Source: Zea mays (taxonomy: Eukaryota; Streptophyta; Magnoliopsida; Poales; Poaceae). Taken from it: DNA of 64,000 bases. Positions 1 through 11,850 of the stretch are shown here, piece after piece. The stretch spans positions 128,928,990-128,992,989 of the forward strand of contig NC_050101.1 of assembly GCF_902167145.1 (NCBI RefSeq). The letters run 5' to 3'. Every line of letters starts with the position of its first letter. Position 1 is the first letter of the stretch. A program made the translations under genes and the position numbers. Under the pieces are notes generated by a model, which did no database searches, was not told the DNA's origin, and saw only the letters and a list, made by a program, of their open reading frames with translations.

Positions 1-1600
1 TGATCTCCCTAGTGCCTCAAAGATCAACAACTTGATGCAATGCACTAGATGGCTCTCAATCTCACTAGAATGCAATCCCAACCAATATGAGTGAGAGGGA
101 GGGAGAGGAAAGGCTCCAATATGCTCACAAGTGTTCCAAATGGCCTCCTTCTTGCTTTCAACCCGGGCAACACAAGGATATATAGCCCCTCTCCAAAACT
201 AGCCGTTATGGGCCAATTTCACCTTTTCTGCGCACATGCGGACGGTCTGCAATACAAGCCCGGACCGTCCGCACAAGAATCCCAACGGCTATAAACGATT
301 ATAAAAATGTCAGAGCATTCAAAAATGACTTGCGGACGGTCTGCCCCTCAAGGTCGGACGGTCCGCGATACATAAAACTGAGCCAAAACGATGTTTTGCT
401 GACTCTGCTCATTTGCTGAAATTTGTACTGTGGACGGTTCGCACCTGGACCCCGGACGGTCCGCAATACAAAATCTTTGTACTGTGGACGGTCCGCACCT
501 GGACCCTGGACGGTCCGCAATACAAAATATTTGTACTGTGGACGGTCCGCACTCAGGCCCCGGACGGTCCGCAGTTCAAAAAATAAAACCAACACAGAAC
601 TACTCGAGTTCTGTCCAAACACCAATCCTTCAACTACGGACGGTCCGCCACCTGGGACCAGACGGTCCGCAGTACAAAAACTTCACGAAACACAGAAACT
701 CCGCGTTATTGCCCATCATCTCAAGTTAGACCTGCGGACAGTCCGCCATGCTGGCCCGGACGGTCCGCGGTACCTCAATTCAGCCCACATTCAAGAAATC
801 GCTTTTGAATAAGTTTCTTTCACGAACCAAAGCGTTGTTAGCCCTCATGCAAATGCACCAACTATATGAGCAATGAGGCACTAAAGACATGTCAAGTAAG
901 ATAATTGACCCCTCTTGATAGTACGGCTATCTAGCCTACTAACCCGGTCAATTATCAACCTCTAAGCACCTTTTGACCGGTAAAACAAAAACCTATTGTT
1001 ATACCTTTGCCTTGAGCATTCAATTCCATCTCCTTAAATGATGAACAATGCGCATCCATAAGTGTAGCCAACCATGATACCTTTTACCATTTGTCCATAG
1101 CATGAAGTTCCTCCACCATCATCATCAAGCCACTTGATCAAAAGCCCAGATCAACACATGTCTTGATAATTCTATAATGATATGATCCACTCCATGTTAT
1201 CACATGGCCTTCTTGGTTCATCAATCTCAACATAGCTTGCTCTTCACCATTGCTTTATGTCCATCGGTGCTAAGTCCTTGCTCTTGCTTCACCGCCACGT
1301 GGTCCCTCACACATGAGCCTTTGACTTGCCCTTCACACTAGCCACTTGGTCCATCGAAGCCAAGCCATATCTCTTGATCTTCTCCATATAGCCACATGAC
1401 ACCATGTCATGTCTTCATATGCAATGAGCTCCTTTATCACACTAGTTGAGCATCTCAATATCACCAAGCCACATCATCACCATGGCTAAAATAACTCACA
1501 CTAGTGTACCTGTGGACTAATCACCTGTGTATCTCAACATAAACACTTATTAGTCCACATAAGTTGTCAATCAATTACCAAAACCAAACAGGGTCTCACA
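1..1600 (-). repeat. 3' LTR of the gag-only copia element, partial
   Basis: This matches 8395-9995 almost base for base; the remaining roughly 825 bp lie beyond the window start. In plus orientation it ends GGGTCTCACA at 1600, so the LTR begins TGTGAGACCC on its own strand. It holds a 54-bp triplication at 423-584 and many GGACGGTCCG palindromes between 235 and 770. Confidence 0.9.
423..584. repeat. 54-bp tandem triplication within the LTR
   Basis: Three copies start at 423, 477 and 531, each opening TTGTACTGTG and each carrying two GGACGGTCCG-type palindromes. The same array is at about 8818-8979 in the other LTR, so the triplication predates insertion. Copies differ by a few bases. Confidence 0.85.
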
Positions 1601-4600
1601 ATCTCCCCCTTTTTGGTAATTGATGACAACTCTACAAAGATTTGTCGTTTTTGTTCTTTTTCCAAGCTAGCTTTTCACACAAGTGTAAATTGCTAGATTG
1701 GCAAAGTTCTTATGTTCCTTATCCAACTTTAAGCTCATTTGTTAAGATTTGGATAAGCACCATAAAAATGGTTTGGTAGTGATATCCTCGCCTACATGTG
1801 TGCTTGGATGGTTTGGTTTCAAGCTTACACACATGCAAAGATATGAAAATTGAGGGGACATTATCACTACCACATGATGCTAAAGTATACAAAATAGAAA
1901 TGTACCTTTGTAGCGTGTTTACTACTTTTCATTTCATCCTTAGCATCATCTTGCTAGAAACAAGTGAAACTAGATACCACATGAGATCATAATAAATAGG
2001 ATTCTAGTTACTCCTTTCACACTAAGACTAGTCTTATAAACATCACTAAATCAATCATCATCCAAGTCTTAGTTCTAGCAAACACTTACACACAAGTATG
2101 TAGGAATATAAGACAAATGTGATGCAAGCAAGAAATGTAGTGCACAAACAAATGCATCAAACATATATTCACGAGCTTGCTCCCCCTACTTGTGTGCATC
2201 TCTTGTTCAATAAAATATCATACCAGTATACTTTGCTCTTGATCCATTCGTATTCATTCTAACTCAATTGATCAATAGCTCCCCCTGAGTTCATGTCCAA
2301 TTTTCTCTTGTGCATATTTCCATATCTTTGTTCCAACTTGCACATTTACATATCTTTGTTCCAACTTCTCCCCCTTTGTCATTAATTACCATAAAAGGGT
2401 TGTTCTAAGGCTCTGGGAAAATGTACTTGTGAATATTATACCAACTTGAAAGTACTCAGTAAGTTTTTGATGGACACCATATGTATGATAAAAATCCTTG
2501 ACATCACTTGCATGAACTTATTTTAGGAGAGAGTTGCTCTCTTGAGTTGATGATCACTTAAGGTTGTGGATCACTTGAAGTCTTGTACCACTCAAAGAAT
2601 ATCAATTGTATGATTGATCTAGACACCACTTAGTGAATACCAATTGAAGGAATAATATTGGCCTAGACATTTCTCTGTAGATATTGATGCCACTTGAAGG
2701 TTTTGATATTCATTTGCATTGGTATCTTCTTCATAAGTCATCCTCATGAGCAGCTCAATATGTGATTTAACCAAATAGATTTGCTTAAGCTTCCAAGTTC
2801 GGGTTGAACCCTCTTTAAGCTTCTTCACACGCATTAAGCGGTTATCTTATCGAGGTTGTTCTTGTAGCTTGTTGCAATCCAAAATAAATTAAGTACATGG
2901 GTTCACTTTGCTCATGAACAAACTCATATGCTACCACTAGTTTCAATCAACGAAAATAACCAATAGTGGTAGAACATGAATTTAAGTCTTTCATTTAATA
3001 TGCATGATACTATTAAGTATGTACTATATGCACTAACCACATACTAGTAGGGATGATATGATCATGCACATCACAATGATACCTTTGCTATGTTGGAGTA
3101 GAGAATAGTCAAGATTATTTCGATTTAGCTCTCCAATAGCAATGTGAAGTCCAACTGAATAGCTTGGTGAAGACCATTTATCAATAGGAAATCCATTCTT
3201 CACCAGTATGAAGTTGAGAACCCATTTAAGATCAAATGCACAATTGAACGTTGTAGTTCACATGCATTTGTTCCTTCAATACCACTTGTATATGAGAGAA
3301 TTATGAGTTTGCCCGAAATATAGGAATATCACTTGTAAGGATGATACCACTTGTTGAGATATTGGTCCAGAAAATTCCTTTGTTTATGCAAGACTGCTAC
3401 TCACGGACGGTCCGCAGTGGGAGCTTGGACGGTCCGTGGCCTGATCTCTCGGACTGTCTGTGGCCTAGGACCGGACGGTCCGAGACCTGGAACTTGCACT
3501 CCATTGAGCTGACTGTTAATTTCTCAATAGTTGAATTTTAAAATAGGATCATTGCTCATTTATGAACTTTATGACTGCACCAAGCATTAGCATTCAACCA
3601 TATATAAATAATTTGCATGAAAGCACATGATTTGAGTATAAGTGATCATGAATTGATGTCAAACCAAAAATACTTGGAAATTACTCAAAATCAGTCAATG
3701 TTTGAAACATCAATCATATATGCTTTATTTGCCTTTGAATGTGTTGCTTGTTCTCTATCCTGATCAATCTTTTGATTTCTCCAATTAAGTACCATTTGCC
3801 TCTAGAAATTCTTTTCTTACTTTTTGGTGAGGAGTAACCAATTTGAACATATGGAATATCTTTTCACTTAATTTCATGAACAAGCTCAAAAGAGATGTCA
3901 TTAGTAATACAAGCACCAAATTCTCTTTTATAACACTTTGAATATATAAAGTAGGCAGATACTTAAACAAGGAAACCTTATTATATGAACTAAAATTCTC
4001 TTAATCTTCAATGCTTAATTTTAACAAATTAAACATGCATGATAAATTGATTAAGTTCAAAGGCTAATTTTAAATCATATCATGGTGAGTATTTAATGTA
4101 GAAGAAATAAATCCAAATGTACAAGAGAGAATACATCACATAGTTTTGGATTGTTCTTCTTTATACGTTTAATTGCATAGTCCATTGAGAAACTCATTCT
4201 CATGTTGTGAAACTACATAGATCACTTAGGTAAAAACATTAGTTTCACAACTCTAGTCATATAGAGAATTCCCTTTTTTGATAAGTGCTTTAAGAATTTG
4301 AATTTCTTACTTAGCACCTTATTCATTCACGAACACGGGGTTTTTCTCTTTTATGTCTAGATCATGGCAATAATAGAGTAATCAAATTGAAATGTGCCAA
4401 GAAATACTTACAACCAATTTAAGTATTTGGATTGCCATATGTAAGAAAGAAGATTATGTAATCTGTTATATGATAACCTCAATTTTGATCATCTTTGGTC
4501 TTGATCTTCAACTTGGAGTACCAAGATAAGTGCCAAATATTTCTCAACAAATATCCTTGTACCCCTTCACTTTCCTTGATTATAGATCAATTCAAAACCA

Positions 4601-5544
4601 AACTATGGTCTCTCAAACAACTTATGTGATTTATCCTATATGAGAGCCTTCCAATCAAAGTGACTTCCAATATTTCAAATACTTGTCACTTATGACAGAT
4701 TCTGTATACTCCAAAGAAACATCCATAAATTTTTATGTACAGATCCTATGACCACGAAAATTGGTGGAGATGTGCTTTAATAAGACTGCTAACAGCTGTA
4801 AAAAGTTGAGACTCATTTGACTTCATATGTGCTGCCAGCCACAACATCTCCCACAATAGGTACATGCTGAAAACTGCTGTGTTTGTGTTGACAAGATTGA
4901 CTTAATCAAGAAGTTTCACTTATCCAATGATTATGAAATTTGCACAGACTTTGCTATCATATGCATAGAGCAAGTAAACTGAATTTCAAGCCAATCTAAA
5001 TAGATTTGATCACTCAAACATGGTTATGAGCACAGCCTTGTCAGATTTTCAATGTTGGCCAGATTTCAGTAAATTGAGTTACTCTTCTTCAAGTTGAATC
5101 AAATCTGAAATGAACTACTTTCAAAAGACAAATATCCATTCAAACCACTTACTAAATGAAGTCTCTTGAATTTATTCAACATAAATCAATCCAAACTTGA
5201 TTATTTAGCAAATTGTCCATTCAATCATCTTATAGCAAGCAACATATGCATATATATCCAATTCAATCAACTCATATGCATTCAAATGAATTTGATCAAC
5301 AAATATTATACTTTATATACCTCATGATCATCCAATAGCAAGTTTGAACTTAACTTATTTGCAATCCATTCATAATTTAACCAACTTGAATAAAGCACTT
5401 GTATTTGGTAGAATTTGGACTTCACTTATTATTGACTTGGCATTGGGATAGAATTTTATTAGTCTTCAACACTTAATTCAATAGATGATGATTAAATGAA
5501 TATTATTGAATCAAGCCTCCAATGCCCAAGGTACCTGTTTATGA
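1601..5544 (-). other. Non-coding internal region with four polypurine tracts
   Basis: About 3.9 kb of AT-rich DNA between gag and the 3' LTR holds no ORF above about 70 codons and no recognisable pol motif. The plus-strand motif CTCCCCCT (AGGGGGAG in the element's sense) occurs next to the LTR at 1602-1610 and again at 2179-2187, 2278-2286 and 2367-2375. Repeated polypurine tracts upstream of the 3' LTR are a known Sirevirus trait. A small cluster of GGACGGTCCG-like palindromes lies at 3402-3492. Where a normal element would carry pol there is only non-coding sequence. Confidence 0.7.
3402..3492. repeat. Cluster of GGACNGTCCG palindromes outside the LTR
   Basis: Four GGACGGTCCG or closely related decamers occur within about 90 bp of otherwise AT-rich internal DNA. 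They are the same motif that fills the LTRs of this element. Confidence 0.6.
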
Positions 5545-7509
5545 TCATCCATGTTTTGATGGTACCCAAACTAAGTTGGGTCCTCTTAAGTTAGGAGCAA
5601 CATACTTAGGCATTGCCTTAGTATGAATAGCGGGATGTTTTGCAATTGCAACAAATGAGGTGCCATTGCCATCCTTTCTAAGCATAATATTCTTATGAAT
5701 TAAAATAGGCTTCGAATTGTTACCTAAGGGACATGAATTTGCCATGTGTCCCCTTTCCCGACATGTGTAGCAAGTTCTCGTTGTTTGAGCCTTCTCTTTC
5801 TTTCTCAAATTTTGCTTCACATAGTCTTGCCTCTTCTCATTTGCTTGAGCCTTCTTCTCAAGATTGTCGGGACACCTTGAGGCAAAGTGACCCATATCAT
5901 CACACATGTAGCACTTGATTTGAGCCAAACCATCCTTCTTCTTTTGATTTGTGCTCATCATGTTATCTTGATTATATATTGAATGTCTTCTTCTTGTTTT
6001 CTTTTTCTTCCCCACATCACCATTATATTCATGGTTAATCTTGATTTGCTTTTGGGGATCCTTCCTTTGCTCAACTCGTGGCTTTGGTTGAGGCTTCACT
6101 TGTGGCTTCACTAATTTCTTGGTTGGGCACATTGAGGTGAGGTGACCCCAAGTGTGGCACTTGAAGCACTTGTCATGCTTTAGCCTCCTTTCTTCCTTCT
6201 TCAACTTGAGCTTCCTTTTATTGGGGCATGCCTTTGCAAGATGACCCATCTCATGGCATTTATAGCACATGAAGTGAGATAGCTCATTTCCTTTTAATTT
6301 GAATTGTCTGCCTTTGATATTGCTCTTGTTGAAACCAAGGCCACTCTTGTCATCATATCTTCTTTGATTTTTCAATATAAGATCATGAGTGACTTTTGAT
6401 TTATGCCATCTCTCAAACATGTTGCTTAAATTCTTCACTTTGTTTTTGAGCTTATTATTTTCCTTCAAAAGGTTAGTCTCACAAGACAAGGAAGAATAGT
6501 AATAATCTATACTTGAAGAACATGGCATAGCTAATAAATCATCACAAGAGGTGGATACATGCTTCTTGTCTTCATCACATGGATTAGCAACATTTTTCAA
6601 TTGATCATATAATTCATGAGATGAAATCTCACTAGTTTTATTTTCTTTACTAGAAAATTTGTTAGTGAGAAAAGCATGCTCTTGTATCAAATTTTCATGA
6701 GCAACACTAAGTTCCTCATGACTCAATTTTAGCTCCTCGTGTGAACAAGTAACAACATAAAGTAGATGCTTTTGTTGTTCACATGAATACTTTAGAAATG
6801 AGTTTTCATTTTCCAAGTTTCTTGTTTTATCTTTCTCAATTTCTAAAGCAATGTCCATGCTAGCAAGTATACCAACAAGCTCATCATATGAATATGAATG
6901 ATTAGTCATATTAGCATTATATACCTTCGTATTACCTTGTGACATGAAGCAATGTGATGTAATGGATGGGTTTGTAGTAGCGATATCATTGTCCGAGCAT
7001 GAACAATCACCATAATCATCAAGTATGCTTGAGATAGAAACATCATTTGCATCACTTGAGTTAGAGCCAACACAATCATCATTATCAAGTGAACTTGTGG
7101 TGTGTCTTTCATCATCATCACTTGACCATGAGGTGGAGCAATCTTTCACAACCACCGTGTTGTGGATGTGCTCAACATCCTCGCTAGAGATCCTCCCATA
7201 TATGTCATCAAGATATGTCCAAATATCATGAGCGGTCTCCATATATATAATTTCCTTAAACACCTTATCACTTATCCATTGATATAAAATGTTAGTAGCT
7301 CGATGTTCAAGATGTAAGCATTTCTTTTTGGCTTGGGTGAGATCTTTCGTGTTCTCATCAAAAGGTTCATAAAAGCCTACACTTATGATCCACCACAATT
7401 TTACATCAATTGTATGAAAATAATGACTCATGCAAGTTTTCCACTGTGCAAAATGTGTGCCATCAAAAATATGTGGTTCACAAGTAATCTCTAGCCCTTT
7501 AGTCGCCAT
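5545..7509 (-). CDS. Copia-type Gag with four CCHC zinc knuckles
   Basis: About 654 codons on the minus strand from ATG at 7509; the frame is open upstream, but this is the first ATG after the PBS. Residues about 15-125 resemble the plant UBN2 retrotransposon Gag region, with FDGTHFAQWK, a conserved Trp-rich stretch and TAHDIWTYLDDIYG. A Ser/Asp-rich spacer and a probable coiled coil (Leu/Glu/Asn-rich, residues about 225-300) follow. Four CX2CX4HX4C knuckles come next, for example CYKCHEMGHLAKAC and CYTCRERGHMANSC, separated by Lys/Arg-rich linkers that would bind RNA. No frameshift or stop interrupts the ORF. The role is to form the virus-like particle and package element RNA. No protease or polymerase is fused to it or follows it, so it would depend on a partner element. 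Confidence 0.85.
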   Translation of the reverse strand: MATKGLEITCEPHIFDGTHFAQWKTCMSHYFHTIDVKLWWIISVGFYEPFDENTKDLTQAKKKCLHLEHRATNILYQWISDKVFKEIIYMETAHDIWTYLDDIYGRISSEDVEHIHNTVVVKDCSTSWSSDDDERHTTSSLDNDDCVGSNSSDANDVSISSILDDYGDCSCSDNDIATTNPSITSHCFMSQGNTKVYNANMTNHSYSYDELVGILASMDIALEIEKDKTRNLENENSFLKYSCEQQKHLLYVVTCSHEELKLSHEELSVAHENLIQEHAFLTNKFSSKENKTSEISSHELYDQLKNVANPCDEDKKHVSTSCDDLLAMPCSSSIDYYYSSLSCETNLLKENNKLKNKVKNLSNMFERWHKSKVTHDLILKNQRRYDDKSGLGFNKSNIKGRQFKLKGNELSHFMCYKCHEMGHLAKACPNKRKLKLKKEERRLKHDKCFKCHTWGHLTSMCPTKKLVKPQVKPQPKPRVEQRKDPQKQIKINHEYNGDVGKKKKTRRRHSIYNQDNMMSTNQKKKDGLAQIKCYMCDDMGHFASRCPDNLEKKAQANEKRQDYVKQNLRKKEKAQTTRTCYTCRERGHMANSCPLGNNSKPILIHKNIMLRKDGNGTSFVAIAKHPAIHTKAMPKYVAPNLRGPNLVWVPSKHG

Positions 7510-7555
7510 CCAGCTTACTCTCGGGTCGGTTAAGACCACCAAATGAGAGAACCAG

Positions 7556-7569
7556 GCTTTGATACCACT
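7556..7569 (-). other. Primer binding site of the gag-only element
   Basis: Immediately inside the 5' LTR the minus strand reads AGTGGTATCAAAGC, matching the TGGTATCA core complementary to the 3' end of plant initiator tRNA-Met. It fixes the LTR boundary and the element's orientation. Confidence 0.8.
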
Positions 7570-9995
7570 TGTAGGGTCGAGATGGCGGACTAGAGGGGGG
7601 TGAATAGTCCTTTCTAAAACTAATTACAATGGCTAACGCAAATAAATACGGAATTAAAACTATTTTGGTTTAGCCAAGACTACACTCCTCTAACTATTAC
7701 AAACACCTAACAAAAGATTTTAATTGAAACAACTAAGGTGCCAAGATAGTGAAAGAGCTCTCCCATACATATCTAGTTAGCAACGACATACAAATTATGC
7801 AAATGTAATTTTAAGCACAACGATAGCTCCTAAACATACTAGTAAGCAAAGAGCACAAAGCACAAGCACTACTAGAGAGAAACAACTACTTAGCTACACA
7901 AGCTAAGTAAAACAGATTAGTTACACAAGCTAACAACAAGTGAGCAACTATTTTATTATAGATATGACTAGATATACAAGAGCATATACGAGCAACAAAT
8001 ACTCACTAGCATAAGTATATGAACAAGTAAATACAAGCTAGTGAGGAAAGTTGCAAACCAACGGAAAGATGATGACACGTGGCACAATGATTTTTTCTCG
8101 TGGTGTCGATGACTTGCCGGTCACCCCTAGTCCACGTTGAGGTAGATTCAAAGCTCCCAACCGCTCCTCTATCAAGTCTCCACTTGATCTCTTGAGCCGG
8201 ATTGGTCAATGAACCCTCAAACCTCGATTCCACTAGAGTTGCTTTTCACCGCTCCGGCGAGGCAAGCACAACGCCTCTCACAATCACCACCGCGGCCTCT
8301 TCACAGTCTCCTTTGAAGAGCTCACGGGGAACCACCACCAAGCCGTCTAGGAGGCGGCAACCTCCAAAAGTAACAAGCCAACGACCTCACTTGATGATCT
8401 CCCTAGTGCCTCAAAGATCAACAACTTGATGCAATGCACTAGATGGCTCTCAATCTCACTAGAATGCAATCCCAACCAATATGAGTGAGAGAGAGGGAGA
8501 GGAAAGGCTCCAATATGCTCACAAGTGTTCCAAATGGCCTCCTTCTTGCTTTCAACCCGGGCAACACAAGGATATATAGCCCCCTCTCCAAAACTAGCCG
8601 TTATGGGCCAATTTCACCTTTTCTGCGCACATGCGGACGGTCTGCAATACAAGCCCGGACCGTCCGCACAAGAATCCCAACGGCTATAAACGATTATAAA
8701 AATGTCAGAGCATTCAAAAATGACTTGCGGACGGTCTGCCCCTCAAGGTCGGACGGTCCGCGATACATAAAACTGAGCCAAAACGATGTTTTGCTGACTC
8801 TGCTCATTTGCTGAAATTTGTACTGTGGACGGTCCGCACCTGGACCCCGGACGGTCCGCAATACAAAATCTTTGTACTGTGGACGGTCCGCACCTGGACC
8901 CTGGACGGTCCGCAATACAAAATATTTGTACTGTGGACGGTCCGCACTCAGGCCCCGGACGGTCCGCAGTTCAAAAAATAAAACCAACACAGAACTACTC
9001 GAGTTCTGTCCAAACACCAATCCTTCAACTACGGACGGTCCGCCACCTGGGACCAGACGGTCCGCAGTACAAAAACTTCACGAAACACAGAAACTCCGCG
9101 TTTCTGCCCATCATCTCAAGTTAGACCTGCGGACAGTCCGCCATGCTGGCCCGGACGGTCCGCGGTACCTCAATTCAGCCCACATTCAAGAAATCGCTTT
9201 TGAATAAGTTTCTTTCATGAACCAAAGCGTTATTAGCCCTCATGCAAATGCACCAACTATATGAGCAATGAGGCACTAAAGACATGTCAAGTAAGATAAT
9301 TGACCCCTCTTGATAGTACGGCTATCTAGCCTACTAACCCGGTCAATTATCAACCTCTAAGCACCTTTTGACCGGTAAAACAAAAACCTATTGTTATACC
9401 TTTGCCTTGAGCATTCAATTCCATCTCCTTAAATGATGAACAATGCGCATCCATAAGTGTAGCCAACCATGATACCTTTTACCATTTGTCCATAGCATGA
9501 AGTTCCTCCACCATCATCATCAAGCCACTTGATCAAAAGCCCAGATCAACACATGTCTTGATAATTCTATAATGATATGATCCACTCCATGTTATCACAT
9601 GGCCTTCTTGGTTCATCAATCTCAACATAGCTTGCTCTTCACCATTGCTTTATGTCCATCGGTGCTAAGTCCTTGCTCTTGCTTCACCGCCACGTGGTCC
9701 CTCACACATGAGCCTTTGACTTGCCCTTCACACTAGCCACTTGGTCCATCGAAGCCAAGCCATATCTCTTGATCTTCTCCATATAGCCACATGACACCAT
9801 GTCATGTCTTCATATGCAATGAGCTCCTTTATCACACTAGTTGAGCATCTCAATATCACCAAGCCACATCATCACCATGGCTAAAATAACTCACACTAGT
9901 GTACCTGTGGACTAATCACCTGTGTATCTCAACATAAACACTTATTAGTCCACATAAGTTGTCAATCAATTACCAAAACCAAACAGGGTCTCACA
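7570..9995 (-). repeat. 5' LTR of the gag-only copia element
   Basis: A 2426-bp LTR with TG...CA termini (plus strand TGTAGGGTCG...GGGTCTCACA). It is adjacent to the PBS on one side and to foreign (Tat element) sequence on the other. It differs from the visible part of the 3' LTR by about eight changes, including one single-C indel near 8582. Confidence 0.9.
8572..8579 (-). promoter_or_regulatory. Probable LTR TATA box
   Basis: On the element's strand this reads CTATATATC, the only good TATA element in this part of the LTR, just upstream of a GC-richer stretch. The equivalent in the 3' LTR is near 178. Position is consistent with a U3/R promoter; no transcription start can be seen directly. 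Confidence 0.5.
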
Positions 9996-11850
9996 GCTGT
10001 ACGTGTTGCTGATGAAGATGAGGAGGAAGAGGAAGATGAAATCCCTCTGATTCGGAAGAACAGTCGGTGCTACATAGCCAGTGGGGAAAGTAGTGGAGTT
10101 CCTTCTCCTGCTTTGTCTGCCCTCATTGGTCTACAAGAATTATCTCTGGCGAACTTTGATCAAACTCTTGAAGATATGGTTCCAGAGGATCTGTTATCAG
10201 AACCGGCAGATGGTGACGCGATGGATGTTTGTGCTGATGTGCTCGACGCTGGGTTGGGGTCATCCCGGGCAACGTCTCGCGCCTCATCGACCTTGGAGCG
10301 CGGTCTTGAGGGTCAGGAAGCTGACTTAGATTGCCCTGCTCCCATGGAAGTGACTGAGGGACCTTCAGCCTTAGAGGTGGCTGCTGTAGAGAACTCGGTC
10401 CTCAAGGATGGTGTTGGCGCTCACCCAGCCCCCGAGGGTGTTGCCGAGGATGATTCGGCTCGGATGGGTAGCGCAAGCTGCGACCCAGCCCCCGATGGTG
10501 TTGCCGGAGACGATCCGGCTCGAATGGGTAGAGCAAACTATGACCTAGCCCCCGAGGGTGTCCGAGCGGGTTCTCCCTCTTGCACTTCCATGGATGTTCA
10601 CGTAGAGTCTTCTCCTCCACACTCTGGTTGCATGGTGGTAGCCCAAGCCTTTGGTCAAGGAGTCGCTTTAGAGGCCAGCGTACCCGACGACAAAGTTTTG
10701 GGTTCTGCTGATGACACTGAATTGGTTCCTGCTGATTCATTGCAAGTTGCTCCGGGTGGTGATACTTCGCTAAGCCATCAGTTGATCTCTCACGATTTGG
10801 GGGTCCCCTCATTCTTCTCTAACCTCCAAGTATTGTGGTTTATTCTAGTCTGACTTTTACACCGGATAAACTGTTGTTATTATATTCATCTATTCTTAAT
10901 GTCAGGCATTGGTGGACGGGATGGCTAGTCAGCTGAAGTTGCAGGGTGCTTTTGTTCCAGAAGGAGCTTTGTCTCTGGCGCGTTGGAATCCGGTGCTGCT
11001 TCAGCAGCGTGTTTCTGACTTAGAGGCGGCGAATGCTGGTTAGAGCTCTTCTGCTTCCTTTTGGCTACTTTATTAAACTGCTTCTTACTTTAACCCTTTT
11101 GCTTGACTGTTTCTCGCCAGATATGGTTCGGCAGTATTCTGTTCTTGAAGAAAAACATTCTCAAAGTCAGGCTGAACTGGTCCGGCGGTGCTCTGATCTT
11201 GAGGAAAAGTATTTCCAAAGCTAGACTGAGCTGGCCCAGGTTTCTGCTTCTCTGAATGATGCTAACATGCTAAACTCTACTCTCCGCGCTCAGCTCGATT
11301 CTGAAAAGGTGACCTGTGAATCTGGGCTTTGTTTTGCCATGTTCTTATTGCTTGCTTGACGTTTGAAGAAGCTGATTCTTGTTTGCAGGAAGAAAAACGG
11401 GCCCTTGTTACTTCTCGTGACAATCTTGACAGGTTATACCGTGACTCCAGCAACTCGTTGACCATCTTGGAGAGGAGTCATCGCTTCACCACGGAAGAGT
11501 TAGACAATCATCGTTATAAGCTGCAGGAATCCTTGGATGACGTGATTCGCATTAGGCAGTTGATATCGGCTAAAGATGCTATCATCAAGGAACTGCGTGC
11601 TTCCAAGAAATTCGTCGCCCAGGAGCTAGAGACCGCTCAGTTGGCTGTTAAGGTTGTTGAAGAAACTTCCGCTACTCTGAGGGCCCAGCGCGACAGAGCT
11701 ATGGATAAAGCCAATCGCGCAGGGCGGATCTTGATGAGGAGACCTGGTGTGGTTGTCCCCGACGACATAAGGGCTGATGTGAACGCTGCTCCTGATTCCT
11801 CAAGTCGCCCTTCTTCGTCGGTTGCTCCTGAGAAGAATGTTGCAAAATAG
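9996..11850 (+). pseudogene. Antisense four-exon coiled-coil gene of the Tat element (interrupted)
   Basis: The plus strand, opposite to gag-pol, carries a spliced reading frame. Exons inferred from GT/AG sites and phase are (<)9996-10829, 10906-11038, 11121-11308 and 11389-11850; all junctions preserve frame, which supports them. Exon 1 is acidic (DEDEEEEEDE) and contains a 22-residue repeat built around APEGVAEDDSARMG. Exons 2-4 are strongly heptad-like (LEEK, ELRASK, ETAQLAVKVVEE), ending in a Ser/Pro tail. The style matches the C-terminal half of the plant 'putative gypsy type transposon' proteins found antisense in Tat elements; function is unknown. Two breaks are visible: the copia insertion at 9995/9996 removes the 5' part, and an in-frame TAG lies at 11222-11224 in exon 3. 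Confidence 0.7.

Larger units (their letters stand above)
1..9995 (-). mobile_element. Gag-only copia/Sirevirus-like LTR retrotransposon (left end off-window)
   Basis: Two near-identical direct repeats (1-1600 and 7570-9995) flank an internal region with one long minus-strand ORF (gag). In minus orientation the order is 5' LTR, PBS, gag, about 4 kb without coding capacity, polypurine tract, 3' LTR. The LTR has TG...CA ends, the PBS resembles initiator-tRNA-Met sites (TGGTATCA), and gag is of the plant copia UBN2/CCHC type. No protease, integrase, RT or RNase H can be read, so the element must be non-autonomous and would need enzymes from a relative. About eight differences over the 1600 bp shared by the LTRs suggest recent insertion. 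The predicted right TSD is GCTGT at 9996-10000; its partner is off-window. Sirevirus affiliation is inferred from the PBS and the repeated polypurine tracts. Confidence 0.85.

Noticed and set aside
299..812. Overlapping ORFs rich in GRSAPGP/RTVRNTK on both strands of the LTRs
   Set aside because: Translations of the GGACGGTCCG palindromic repeats; the same ORFs recur at 8694-9207.
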